From Candidatus Egerieousia excrementavium (lineage in GTDB: Bacteria > Bacteroidota > Bacteroidia > Bacteroidales > UBA932), in contig JADINB010000006.1 of the NCBI GenBank assembly GCA_017694275.1, positions 1 through 14,693 on the forward strand: 14,693 nt of DNA, in the 5' to 3' direction. Positions 7,413 through 14,693 of the stretch are shown piece after piece. A model generated the notes under the pieces. It saw only the letters and a list, made by a program, of their open reading frames with translations. It ran no database searches and was not told the DNA's origin. The position numbers were made by a program, and so were the translations under genes. Every line of letters starts with the position of its first letter. Positions within the stretch are counted from its first letter, which is position 1.

Positions 7413-8245
7413 TATTGTTCAACTGAAGTCTCTTCTTCCGTGAGGATTTCTGCCATCGGGACTGTCTCTTCCGGAGCGTTGCCTGCCTTTGCAGAAAGCT
7501 GCAGGTACGGGACATAATATTCGAACCACTGTCTGATAGAGGCATCAAGCGCCTTTGAAGTAATGGTTCCGCCCGATACTGCGTCTACCTCATGAGGGTT
7601 GCCCTCTTCAGCACCTCCCTTTACAATCGCTATAGAAGTAAAGGTATTGCCGTCGAAAAGGCTCTTGCCCTTGAACTGGGCGCAGAAAGCAGGGGTTGCA
7701 ATCTCGGCTCCAAGACCCGGAGTCTCGCCCTTATGAGCGAACATCGCTCCGTAAATGGTGTTGAAATCTGATTTCAGACCTATGTACCCCCAGATAGGGC
7801 CCCAAAGTCCTGTTCCGTAGCATGCCACTATGTAAACCTTTTCTCCGTTGTCCATAGTGCATTCGAATACGGGAAGCTGGAGTTTGGCCTTCAATGCTTC
7901 CTGCTCCTGCTCGGGAGCTGAGGCAATCTGTTTCATAAGGTCGTACTGGCTTTTGAGCGATACGGTAAAGGCATCTCCCGGAACAGTCTCTCCCTTGTAG
8001 TTTACAAGATAACTGTTCTTTATGTACTTGTCGTACTCGTTTTGGACATATGCTATCTTGTCGTCTGCACTGTTGGCATCTGCGGCAAGGCTTACTGCAG
8101 AGAGAATACTGAGTTGTGTCTCCATGTCTATATTCTTCTGCTGTCTCTCTTTGAGCGCCATGGAAACGAACGCAAGGATAGCCGCAGTTGCAACGACCAT
8201 CAGCGTCGCATAAACTATCGTATATAAATTATTGTTTGTATTCAT
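7412..8245 (-). CDS. nqrC: Na+-translocating NADH:quinone reductase subunit C (FMN-binding)
   Basis: Periplasmic-facing subunit anchored by one N-terminal helix (about residues 8-30). It carries an FMN linked covalently to threonine by a phosphoester bond made by ApbE. The attachment motif is DAVSGGTIT (221-229), so Thr227 is the predicted FMN site. The third position is Gly where many homologues have Ala (SGAT). Other family marks are YGTGLWGPIWGYIG (143-156), and HKGETPGLGAEI (171-182). At 277 residues it is close to the usual 230-265, with an acidic C-terminal tail of about 25 residues. A strong Shine-Dalgarno AAGGAGGA lies 6 nt upstream of the ATG, over the nqrB stop. No apbE gene is in the window. 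Confidence 0.96.
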   Translation of the reverse strand: MNTNNNLYTIVYATLMVVATAAILAFVSMALKERQQKNIDMETQLSILSAVSLAADANSADDKIAYVQNEYDKYIKNSYLVNYKGETVPGDAFTVSLKSQYDLMKQIASAPEQEQEALKAKLQLPVFECTMDNGEKVYIVACYGTGLWGPIWGYIGLKSDFNTIYGAMFAHKGETPGLGAEIATPAFCAQFKGKSLFDGNTFTSIAIVKGGAEEGNPHEVDAVSGGTITSKALDASIRQWFEYYVPYLQLSAKAGNAPEETVPMAEILTEEETSVEQ

Positions 8246-8250
8246 GACTT

Positions 8251-8258
8251 TCCTCCTT
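8251..8258 (-). promoter_or_regulatory. Strong ribosome binding site of nqrC
   Basis: The minus strand reads AAGGAGGA, overlapping the nqrB stop codon (8257-8259) and leaving 6 nt to the nqrC ATG. It fits the anti-Shine-Dalgarno sequence almost perfectly. This is notable because Bacteroidota genes generally depend little on such sites, and it fixes the nqrC start. Confidence 0.6.
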
Positions 8259-9420
8259 ACGCTGCCACCCTTTTGGCTCTTTTCTTAATGTTTGAGTTGA
8301 TGACGAAGTAGTCTATAAGCGGTGCAAATGTGTTCATGAGCAGAATCGCGAGCATCATGCCCTCGGGATATCCAGGGTTGAATACCCTGATTACGATTGT
8401 CATTGCTCCTATGAGGAATCCGTAAATCCATTTGCCGCATTCTGTCTGTGCAGAAGTTACGGGGTCTGTGGCCATGAATATCGCACCGAATGCAAAGCCG
8501 CCCATCACCAGATGATACCATACCGGAACATTGTCGGGAACGATGAGCCCTATTGCAAGGGCGCCCAAAACGCATGAAAGCATAATCTTCCAGCTTGCAA
8601 CGCCTGTCCAGATAAGGATAACGGCGCCTATGAGTATTGCTATTGTAGAAGTCTCGCCAATTGCACCGGGAATGTTGCCTATGAACATCTGCATGAAACT
8701 GAGGTGGTCTCCGGTAGTTGTTATAAGATCCTGGGCACCTGCACCGTTTGCAAGCTGTGCAAGCGGAGTTGCGCCTGAAAAGCCGTCTGCGAGCAGGCTT
8801 TTGTCTGCACCGCTGAGCCCTTCAATCCAGATTGTGTCACCGGAAATTTTTGAAGGGTAGGCAAAGAATACGAATGCCCTGGCTAGAAGGGCAGGATTCC
8901 ATATATTCATTCCCGTACCGCCGAAAATCTCTTTTCCTATGATAACCGCAAAAGCCACTGCAATGGCAAGAATCCAAAGCGGAACGTCAACCGGCATTAC
9001 AAGCGGAATGATCATACCGGTAACCAGATAGCCTTCGTTTACTTCATGCCCGCGTATCTGTGCAGATATGAACTCTATGCCCAGACCTACCACATATGAT
9101 ACGATAATAAGCGGAAGCACCTTGAGGAATCCGAACCAGACCTTTTGCCAGAAAGTCATCTCCAGACCGAATGCTATCGAGTGCTGGTCTCCGACATTCC
9201 ATATACCGAAAGCGAGGGCGGGCATCAGGGCCAGCACCATAACGCTCATCACCCTTTTCAAGTCTACGCAATCTCTTACGTGAGCCCCCTTTGCCGTTAC
9301 TGTGCCCGGAACAAAAAGAAATGTCTCAAACGCATCGAAGGTAGAGTGCAACCAGCCGAACTTGCCTCCCTTGGAGAAAGACGGCTTGAGCCTGTTTACT
9401 ATATTTAATAATCCTTTCAT
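8257..9420 (-). CDS. nqrB: Na+-translocating NADH:quinone reductase subunit B (FMN-binding)
   Basis: Largest membrane subunit of Na+-NQR, related to RnfD. In V. cholerae it carries a covalent FMN, lies on the Na+ path and contributes to the quinone and riboflavin sites. Here 387 residues with about ten hydrophobic helices. The FMN-attachment motif is DGFSGATPLAQ, with Thr218 as the predicted attachment site. Highly conserved segments include GHEVNEGYLVTGMIIPLVMP (124-143), GKEIFGGTGMNIWNPALLARA (from 162), and FMATDPVTSAQTECGKWIYG in the C-terminal half. The N-terminal soluble tail before the first helix is about 55 residues, as in homologues. It starts 9 nt after the nqrA stop; nqrC follows after 11 nt. 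Confidence 0.97.
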   Translation of the reverse strand: MKGLLNIVNRLKPSFSKGGKFGWLHSTFDAFETFLFVPGTVTAKGAHVRDCVDLKRVMSVMVLALMPALAFGIWNVGDQHSIAFGLEMTFWQKVWFGFLKVLPLIIVSYVVGLGIEFISAQIRGHEVNEGYLVTGMIIPLVMPVDVPLWILAIAVAFAVIIGKEIFGGTGMNIWNPALLARAFVFFAYPSKISGDTIWIEGLSGADKSLLADGFSGATPLAQLANGAGAQDLITTTGDHLSFMQMFIGNIPGAIGETSTIAILIGAVILIWTGVASWKIMLSCVLGALAIGLIVPDNVPVWYHLVMGGFAFGAIFMATDPVTSAQTECGKWIYGFLIGAMTIVIRVFNPGYPEGMMLAILLMNTFAPLIDYFVINSNIKKRAKRVAA

Positions 9421-9429
9421 ACTTTTAAA

Positions 9430-10809
9430 TTAAGCCATTTCTTTAATCATGAGGTCTATACCCTTGCTGACAATCTCCTGTACGTCTATCTTTGACGGGC
9501 ATACATATTCGCAAAGTGCAAAATCCTCCTCTATAACTTCATATATTCCGAGTTTCTCCATCTTGTCTATATCCTCTGCAAGAATAGCCTTGAGCAGATA
9601 AACCGGATATATGTCCATTGGAACCACCTTTTCGTAGAGCCCCGTTACAACAAATGCTCTCTGCCCTCCGTTGAGGTTGGTGTCCATATTGTATCTTTTC
9701 TTGGGCGTAAGCCATGAAAAGTAAGATTTTGAAAGGCTGAACTTCTTGGGCCTTATGGGTTTGGCCCAGCCGAAGCACTCTCTGTAATTACCCTCTGATA
9801 TAAGGGTAATCTGGTTGTGATAGAATCCCAGATAACCTTTTTCACCGACATTCTCACCCGTAAGTATGTCGCCGCTTATATAGCGGATTTGTGAAGGGGT
9901 GCCGTAAAGTTCCACCTCCTCACTGCTTGCGAATTCTGCAATCTGCTCCATTGAAATGCCGGGCAATGTCTTTACATAACATCTCTCCTTTGCGCGCATG
10001 CCGGTTATTGCAACCAGCTTGCTTGTGTCGTATATGCCTTCGTTGAAGAGCCTGCCTATCGCAGCGAGCATCACGGGATCTATTGTCCAGACAATCTCTC
10101 CTTTCGATATGGGGGAGATATGATTTATCTGAACTCCCACGTTACCTGCAGGATGTGGACCGTCGAACGTGTAGTATACTACATCCTTGAGCTTGTACAT
10201 GGGAGAGGTGGCGTAGTCGCTTTCCCTGAGACCTACCACAACATTTCCCTTTGTAAGCTTCTTGAGGGCGTCTATGCCCGCCTGAAGGTTATGGGTTTCA
10301 TCTTTAAGTGTGAAGTTGTAATCCGGAGCCAGAGGGGCAGTGCTGAAGCTTGAAATGAAGATTGCTTTGGGTGTGTCTGCCGGATTGGCTACAATGCCGT
10401 AGGGCCTCTGGATTATTGCTGCCCACAGGCCGCTTTCCAGCAGGTTTTTCCTGACCTGGTCGGCCGAGAGCCTTGAGATGTCCTTCTTTCCGAAATCGAC
10501 ATATTGGATTTCGTTGTCGGACTTGATGAGAACAGCCAGCAGCTTGCGCTTTTCACCGCGGACAATTGCCTGTACAGTGCCGCTGCATGGAGATGCGAAT
10601 CCTATTTCCGGACGTTTTTTGTCTATAAAGACAATACTGCCGGCCTTGACGGCATCACCCTCTTTTACTGTCAGTTTTGGGGTGAGACATCTGAAGTCGG
10701 TAGGCTTTACTGCAATAATGTCCGGAATTATGCTTTTCTTTATGGTAGGTTCGGCATTCCCTGCTATGGGAATGTCCAGACCTCTCTTTAAGCGAATATT
10801 TTGTAACAT
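9430..10809 (-). CDS. nqrA: Na+-translocating NADH:quinone reductase subunit A
   Basis: Cytoplasmic peripheral subunit of Na+-NQR, associated with NqrB and the quinone end of the complex. The reading frame extends upstream to an ATG at 10854, but that extension crosses the probable promoter. The start at 10809 (MLQNIRLKRGLDIPIAG) is the family N-terminus and gives 459 residues, close to the usual ~450. The N-terminal biotinyl-lipoyl-like part (PKLTVKEGDAVKAGSIVF, then FASPCSGTVQAI), the middle FDGPHPAGNVGVQINHISP segment, and the C-terminal ALCEYVCPSKIDVQEIV are all typical. NqrA is related to RnfC but lacks its 4Fe-4S clusters; only the CEYVC remnant is left here. It is the first gene of the six-gene operon and is divergent from the helicase. 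Confidence 0.97.
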   Translation of the reverse strand: MLQNIRLKRGLDIPIAGNAEPTIKKSIIPDIIAVKPTDFRCLTPKLTVKEGDAVKAGSIVFIDKKRPEIGFASPCSGTVQAIVRGEKRKLLAVLIKSDNEIQYVDFGKKDISRLSADQVRKNLLESGLWAAIIQRPYGIVANPADTPKAIFISSFSTAPLAPDYNFTLKDETHNLQAGIDALKKLTKGNVVVGLRESDYATSPMYKLKDVVYYTFDGPHPAGNVGVQINHISPISKGEIVWTIDPVMLAAIGRLFNEGIYDTSKLVAITGMRAKERCYVKTLPGISMEQIAEFASSEEVELYGTPSQIRYISGDILTGENVGEKGYLGFYHNQITLISEGNYRECFGWAKPIRPKKFSLSKSYFSWLTPKKRYNMDTNLNGGQRAFVVTGLYEKVVPMDIYPVYLLKAILAEDIDKMEKLGIYEVIEEDFALCEYVCPSKIDVQEIVSKGIDLMIKEMA

Positions 10810-10831
10810 TATTTTTAGTAAAAAATTTGCG

Positions 10832-10839
10832 CAAATGTA
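10832..10839 (-). promoter_or_regulatory. Candidate -7 box of the nqr operon promoter
   Basis: The minus strand reads TACATTTG, matching TAnnTTTG, and ends 22 nt before the nqrA ATG at 10809, giving a leader of roughly 15 nt. A TTTTA run lies about 18-21 nt upstream, only a weak -33. The surrounding 10810-10914 is AT-rich, as expected for a divergent promoter region. Confidence 0.45.
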
Positions 10840-10886
10840 CATAATAAATTTCAATTAAAATGTTAAGATTTTTGACTTTTGATTCA

Positions 10887-10894
10887 TATTTTTG
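10887..10894 (+). promoter_or_regulatory. Candidate -7 box of the helicase gene promoter
   Basis: TATTTTTG matches the Bacteroidota -7 consensus TAnnTTTG and lies 20 nt before the helicase ATG at 10915. No good -33 element is at the right distance; a TTTG at 10871-10874 is too close (12 nt). Low-to-moderate confidence. Confidence 0.35.
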
Positions 10895-10914
10895 CACCTT
10901 GTTTATGAATTGAA

Positions 10915-13221
10915 ATGAATAACGCGGATTCGACTATTTTTGACGGACTTAACACAGAACAAAGGGCTGCCGTAGACAATATTTCGGGCCCCTCTCTCAT
11001 TATTGCCGGAGCAGGGTCTGGAAAGACACGTGTGCTTACCTGCAAAATCGCAAGGATTCTTCAGGAAGGGTATGCTCCGGAGTCTGTGCTTGCGCTTACC
11101 TTTACCAACAAGGCTTCGCGGGAGATGAAGGAGAGGATTTCTGCAATTGTAGGCTATCGCGCCTCCCGAAGATTGTGGATGGGCACTTTCCATTCCATTT
11201 TTATCAGATTTCTCAGAGAGGAGGCGGAACTGCTCGGGTTCCCATCTTCATTTACCATATATGACACTTCCGACAGCCGGAACCTTATAAAGAGTTGCGT
11301 AAGGGAACTGCAGCTCGACGACAAGATTTACAAGCCTGCCGAGGTCCATTCCCGTATTTCGCTGGCAAAGAACAATCTCGTGACAGCTGACGCCTATGCC
11401 TCGAGCGGCACCATACTGCAGAATGACGCGGCTGCAAGAAAACCCAGGATATGCGACATATACCGTCTGTATGCCAAAAAATGCAAGGCTGCGGCTGCAA
11501 TGGATTTCGACGACATCCTGCTCTATACGAATATCCTTTTCAGAGATTTCCCGCAGGCGCTGGAACGGATATCCGAAAGGTTCAGGTTCATACTCGTAGA
11601 TGAGTATCAGGATACCAACTATGCACAGTATCTTATAGTAAAGAAGCTTGCACGCAGACACGAAAACATTACGGTGGTCGGCGACGATTCACAGAGCATA
11701 TATGCCTTCAGAGGGGCGCGTATAGAGAATATTCTGAATTTCAGGAAAGATTATCCACAGGCTGCCGAATATAAGCTGGAGCGGAACTATCGCAGCACTC
11801 AGACAATAGTGAATGCGGCAAACTCTCTTATTTCAAAAAACAGCATGCGCCTGAACAAAGAGTGTTTTTCAGAGGAGGAGATAGGAGACAAGATAGAGCT
11901 TATCAACGCCTTTACCGAGCAGGAGGAGGGGCTTCTGGTGGCCGCTTCAATACAGAACTGCATGTACAGCGAACATGTTCCCTACAGCAGTTTTGCAATT
12001 CTCTACAGGACCAATGCCCAGAGCCGTACCATGGAAGAGGCGCTAAGAAAGAGGAATATTCCATATAAAATATATGCAGGCCACTCTTTTTACGAGCGGG
12101 CAGAAGTGAAGGATATGATGGCTTACCTCAAATATGTGCAAAACGAGAAAGACGACGAATCCTTCAAGCGTATAGTGAATTTTCCGGCACGGGGGATAGG
12201 TGCGACGACTCTTTCCCGCCTGGCGGAAGCGGCGCGGGAATCGGGGTTCTGCTATGCCCGTACCATAAAGGAGGTGAATCTGGAAGAGGCCGGAATAAAG
12301 AGCGCGACAGTGGAAAAACTCAAAAGATTTGTCTCCGACATGGAGCAGATAAGGCAAGAGTTGCCGCACGTTACCGCATACGATGCCGCATGCAGTATTG
12401 ACCAGAAGTTTGCCATAATAGCAAACATGCGCTCAGATACCTCTCTTGAAGGGCAGAGCCGTCTTGAGAATGTCGCGGAACTCTTCAATTCCATAAAGGA
12501 GTTTGTGGAGGACGGGCAGAAGGAGTATGAAAGCATGGCAGCAGAAGGATATCAGGTGCCGTTGGTTACGCTCGACATGTATCTGGAGAATGTTTCGCTC
12601 ATAAGCGATCTGGATACAGGCGACGATGAGCAAGACAGGAACAAGGTCTCTCTTATGACGGTGCACTCTTCAAAGGGGCTCGAGTTCGAATATGTATATA
12701 TAGTAGGTATGGAGGAGAACCTCTTTCCCTCTTCGTCAGGATTTATTTCTGAAGAGGAACTGGAGGAAGAGCGCAGACTTTTCTATGTAGCCCTTACCCG
12801 TGCGCAAAAGGGTGTGAAACTTTCGTTTGCCCATTCGCGTATGAAATGGGGCAGCCATGTAAACAATTCTCCAAGCCGTTTCATAAAGGAGATAGACGGC
12901 AGGTATATCTTGAATCCGCTGACAGATTTTCAGACCCTGTCCGGCCAGGCGTCACGCGGCGCGGAACCTTCCGCCATCTTTTCAAGAAGGCCTTCCCCTG
13001 TAAGGAGGGTTGCTGCAGCATCCGGAAACGCAGACGGTTTCAAGGCCAGTCCCTCAGATAAGATTGCAGCCGGACAGATGGTAGAACACAGTGTTTTCGG
13101 TATAGGCAAGGTGGTTTCGGTAGACGGCGATCCGCTAAGCCGTAAGGCAGTGGTGGATTTTCAGGAGTGCGGACGGAAAACATTGTTGTTGAAATTTGCT
13201 AAAATTAGAATTCTTGAATGA
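10915..13221 (+). CDS. UvrD/PcrA/Rep-family ATP-dependent DNA helicase
   Basis: Superfamily 1A 3'-to-5' DNA helicase acting in repair and replication restart. Motifs in order are the Q-motif region LNTEQRAAV (12-20), Walker A AGAGSGKT (31-38), motif Ia LTFTNKASREMKER, motif Ib TFHS (91-94), Walker B DEYQDTN (229-235), motif III QSIYAFRGA (260-268), motif IV LERNYRS, motif V MTVHSSKGLEFE (from 581), and motif VI EERRLFYVALTRA. The C-terminus keeps the PcrA/UvrD-type Tudor-like domain, VEHSVFGIGKVVSVDG at about 723-738, which in PcrA and UvrD binds RNA polymerase. With this tail and 768 residues it is nearer PcrA/UvrD than Rep; I leave the symbol blank because paralogues are common in this phylum. 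All catalytic motifs are intact. It is alone in its transcription unit, divergent from nqrA. Confidence 0.95.
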   Translation: MNNADSTIFDGLNTEQRAAVDNISGPSLIIAGAGSGKTRVLTCKIARILQEGYAPESVLALTFTNKASREMKERISAIVGYRASRRLWMGTFHSIFIRFLREEAELLGFPSSFTIYDTSDSRNLIKSCVRELQLDDKIYKPAEVHSRISLAKNNLVTADAYASSGTILQNDAAARKPRICDIYRLYAKKCKAAAAMDFDDILLYTNILFRDFPQALERISERFRFILVDEYQDTNYAQYLIVKKLARRHENITVVGDDSQSIYAFRGARIENILNFRKDYPQAAEYKLERNYRSTQTIVNAANSLISKNSMRLNKECFSEEEIGDKIELINAFTEQEEGLLVAASIQNCMYSEHVPYSSFAILYRTNAQSRTMEEALRKRNIPYKIYAGHSFYERAEVKDMMAYLKYVQNEKDDESFKRIVNFPARGIGATTLSRLAEAARESGFCYARTIKEVNLEEAGIKSATVEKLKRFVSDMEQIRQELPHVTAYDAACSIDQKFAIIANMRSDTSLEGQSRLENVAELFNSIKEFVEDGQKEYESMAAEGYQVPLVTLDMYLENVSLISDLDTGDDEQDRNKVSLMTVHSSKGLEFEYVYIVGMEENLFPSSSGFISEEELEEERRLFYVALTRAQKGVKLSFAHSRMKWGSHVNNSPSRFIKEIDGRYILNPLTDFQTLSGQASRGAEPSAIFSRRPSPVRRVAAASGNADGFKASPSDKIAAGQMVEHSVFGIGKVVSVDGDPLSRKAVVDFQECGRKTLLLKFAKIRILE

Positions 13222-13285
13222 TTGTGGCATGGATATTGTAATATTTTAGTCGAAGTTTTTCATAGTTTAAGTTTAGGTTAAGTAG

Positions 13286-13318
13286 CGAGACCGTATCCGT
13301 CTGTCGGATGTGGTCTCG
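13286..13318 (+). other. Strong intergenic hairpin, terminator-like without a U-tract
   Basis: CGAGACCGTATCCG (13286-13299) pairs over its full 14 bp with CGGATGTGGTCTCG (13305-13318), with two G-T wobbles and loop TCTGT. It sits 65 nt after the helicase stop and 119 nt before the lipoprotein start. No T-run follows on either strand, so it does not fit a standard intrinsic terminator. It may be a transcript-end stabiliser, a weak terminator or part of a leader RNA. The rest of 13222-13437 is AT-rich, and I see no convincing promoter or other element in it. Confidence 0.5.
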
Positions 13319-13437
13319 TGAAGTTTATGGGGGTATTTATCCGTAATAACGTATATAATCGTTTATAATTGTCTAAAAGTTTTTTCTGTCTCTTCTGAAT
13401 GCGATATTTGCGGCAAAGCAATCAAAAAAGAGTTTTT

Positions 13438-14523
13438 ATGGAGAGGTTTTTTATTTTTATTGCCATATTGGCAATGCCCCTCTCTTCATGTAACATGTTG
13501 CCGGAGGAAGAAACTGGAGAGGGGAAGATAGTGTTGGACTTACAGCCGGCTGAATCGTTGACAAGAAGTGAACCGCCGCAAGAGTGGACAGACGTGAGGG
13601 TGGGCAATACCATGTATGCGCTTGACACCAATTCGTTTTTGCTCTCTATCCATGATTCTGACGGGCAGAAGATTTATTCCGGAAAATATTCGGAACGCCC
13701 GGAAGAGATTATTGTCTCTCCAGGCACCTACGATGTAAAGCTTCATTCCATGGAGTTTGGCAAGCCCAGATTCAACGCTCCATTGTTCGGCGATGAACAG
13801 ACAGTCATAGTGGAGAAAAACAAGACCGTAAATGTCACTCTTCTGTGCAGGCAGCTGAACGCCGGGCTCTGTCTTGAATTTTCAGAATCCTTCAACAAAC
13901 GTTATATATATGCGGTACGGCTGAAAGACGGGTATGGAGAGGTCTCATATCCAAAGAGCACAAAAGACTACTGCTTTTTTCTCCCCGGTGAGGTAAAGAT
14001 GATCTACAAGGAGAACAATGCAGATACGGTACTTATGACAAGAACGCTTGTGGCGGGAGAGATGCTCAGGCTTACGCTTACCTATTCTGAAAACAGCATG
14101 TATAATGTCTCTAACCTGAATATCAATATAGACACTTCGCGCGTGTGGAGGGATGAGATATATAACACGGCCCTGAAAATCCCCGAGGGCGTACTCTCCA
14201 TAGAGGAGGCAAAGTCGCGGGTAGGGGAGAAGGACCTTTCCATATTCGGGTTCGTGATAGGCGGTGATGCAACTGAGAAGACAATGAGAATTGCGCCTCC
14301 GTTTGCTTCGGCTACACATTTTATAATAGCTCCCAGCACCTCTGAACGGAACAGGAACAACTGTTTTGTCGTGGAACTGCCTTCAGGCAAGATAAGGGAT
14401 GAACTTAACCTTGTGGTCCACAGAGATCTTCTTGGAGCGCCTATTGTAATAGTAGGCGATGTGGTGGATTCTTACTACGGTTACATCGGAGTAAAGAAGA
14501 CCCAAGACTATACGCTGCTGTAA
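13438..14523 (+). CDS. Lipoprotein with DUF4493-like and DUF6359-like domains
   Basis: Predicted cell-envelope lipoprotein of 361 residues with no known function. An in-frame ATG at 13399 exists, but the start at 13438 gives a classical lipoprotein signal: positive residue, hydrophobic FIFIAILAMP, lipobox LSSC with the lipidated Cys18. An acidic EEE follows at 23-25, and many Bacteroidota surface lipoproteins have acidic residues after the Cys. Residues about 28-235 resemble DUF4493: a TRS segment, then SFLLSIHDSDG, YSERPEEIIVSPGTYDV, FGDEQTVIVEKNKTVNVTLLC. These are beta-rich features seen in Bacteroidales surface proteins. Residues about 252-361 resemble DUF6359, with LSIEEAKSRVGEKDLSIFGF, VIGG, VELPSGKIRDELNL, LLGAPIVIVGDV and a final tyrosine-rich YYGYIGVKKTQDYTL. 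Both assignments are from memory of the families. There is no partner gene beside it; it ends 9 nt before a convergent gene. Confidence 0.75.
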   Translation: MERFFIFIAILAMPLSSCNMLPEEETGEGKIVLDLQPAESLTRSEPPQEWTDVRVGNTMYALDTNSFLLSIHDSDGQKIYSGKYSERPEEIIVSPGTYDVKLHSMEFGKPRFNAPLFGDEQTVIVEKNKTVNVTLLCRQLNAGLCLEFSESFNKRYIYAVRLKDGYGEVSYPKSTKDYCFFLPGEVKMIYKENNADTVLMTRTLVAGEMLRLTLTYSENSMYNVSNLNINIDTSRVWRDEIYNTALKIPEGVLSIEEAKSRVGEKDLSIFGFVIGGDATEKTMRIAPPFASATHFIIAPSTSERNRNNCFVVELPSGKIRDELNLVVHRDLLGAPIVIVGDVVDSYYGYIGVKKTQDYTLL

Positions 14524-14532
14524 ATATGCAGG

Positions 14533-14693
14533 TTATGCTGTCTGGATTTTATCTCTTCTGAGCCGGTTGGCATAGATTAGGAAAGCTGTAAGGACTATGG
14601 CGGCAACAACAGCTCCTGAAACATATCCTATGTTAGGCTCGAGGTTCAGCCCTCCCTGCTCCAGCGGAGCAATGAGGAAGAAGCATGAGCATA
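14533..14693 (-). CDS. C-terminal end of a membrane protein, partial
   Basis: On the minus strand an open frame enters from the right edge and ends with TAA at 14533-14535, giving about 52 residues. It shows the end of a hydrophobic segment (CFFLIAPL), a short loop, then a transmembrane helix (YVSGAVVAAIVLTAFLIYAN) followed by a basic tail (RLRRDK). This is the usual end of a multi-pass transporter-like inner-membrane protein. No family can be named from this piece. It is convergent with the lipoprotein gene, with 9 nt between the stops and no obvious terminator between them. Confidence 0.55.
   Translation of the reverse strand, partial: CSCFFLIAPLEQGGLNLEPNIGYVSGAVVAAIVLTAFLIYANRLRRDKIQTA

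Noticed and set aside
4857..10809. Possibility that the membrane operon is Rnf and not Nqr
   Set aside because: The order A-B-C-D-E-F, an NqrF with 2Fe-2S, FAD and NADH motifs, and an A subunit without the 4Fe-4S motifs of RnfC all identify Na+-NQR.
10810..10854. Upstream extension of nqrA to the ATG at 10854
   Set aside because: It adds 15 residues absent from NqrA proteins and overlaps the TACATTTG box likely to be the promoter; MLQNIRLKRGLDIPIAG at 10809 is the family start.
13354..13371. Two TATAAT hexamers 10 nt apart before the lipoprotein gene
   Set aside because: They resemble sigma-70 -10 boxes, but Bacteroidota promoters use TAnnTTTG; the best local match, TATAATTG at 13364, has a mismatch and no -33 partner, so no promoter is called.
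13399..13437. Upstream start of the lipoprotein
   Set aside because: It would place 13 polar or basic residues before a signal peptide that is already complete from 13438, with the lipobox at the normal distance.
1..14693. Mobile element, CRISPR array, toxin-antitoxin or defence system
   Set aside because: No transposase, integrase, repeat array, terminal inverted repeats or known defence genes are visible; every long frame is a chromosomal-type gene.

Overview
The window looks like chromosomal DNA from a member of the Bacteroidota, most likely the order Bacteroidales. The evidence is a complete Na+-translocating NADH:quinone reductase operon with Bacteroidales-like proteins, a DUF4493/DUF6359-type lipoprotein, a secreted GH20 hexosaminidase, and promoter candidates of the Bacteroidota -7 type (TAnnTTTG) in place of sigma-70 boxes. 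Genus cannot be fixed from the sequence alone. There are no tRNA or rRNA genes, insertion sequences, integrases or CRISPR repeats, and composition is even throughout, so this reads as ordinary core genome and not a mobile island.

Layout, left to right. (1) A NUDIX hydrolase on the minus strand runs off the left edge. (2) A divergent intergenic region (444-565) carries a TAACTTTG octamer facing each way. (3) A tight plus-strand cluster follows: pyrE (pyrimidine synthesis), a small SRPBCC-fold protein, a signal-peptide-bearing GH20 beta-N-acetylhexosaminidase, and an RsmF/YebU-like rRNA m5C methyltransferase. Gaps are 0 nt, 13 nt and an 11-nt overlap, so they are probably co-transcribed although their functions are unrelated. 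The cluster ends at a strong hairpin terminator (4796-4841). (4) The convergent minus-strand operon nqrA-B-C-D-E-F (10809 down to 4857) encodes all six subunits of the Na+-NQR respiratory complex, in canonical order with 0-15 nt junctions. (5) A 105-nt divergent spacer separates nqrA from a plus-strand UvrD/PcrA-type DNA helicase. (6) A 216-nt intergenic region with a strong hairpin (13286-13318) precedes a lipoprotein with DUF4493-like and DUF6359-like parts. (7) The C-terminal end of a membrane protein on the minus strand runs off the right edge.

The six Nqr proteins keep the expected cofactor signatures: the 2Fe-2S cysteines, FAD and NADH motifs of NqrF, FMN-threonine motifs in NqrB and NqrC, and paired membrane cysteines in NqrD and NqrE. 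The complex is therefore expected to work, oxidising NADH, reducing quinone (menaquinone in this group) and exporting Na+. I see no wholly new system. The most interesting observation is that the GH20 enzyme has Asn-Arg in the active-site Tyr-Leu-Asn-Arg segment, where most family members have Asp. This is the pair that distinguishes human HexA alpha (active on 6-sulfated GlcNAc) from HexB, so the enzyme is a candidate 6-sulfo-GlcNAc-releasing enzyme.
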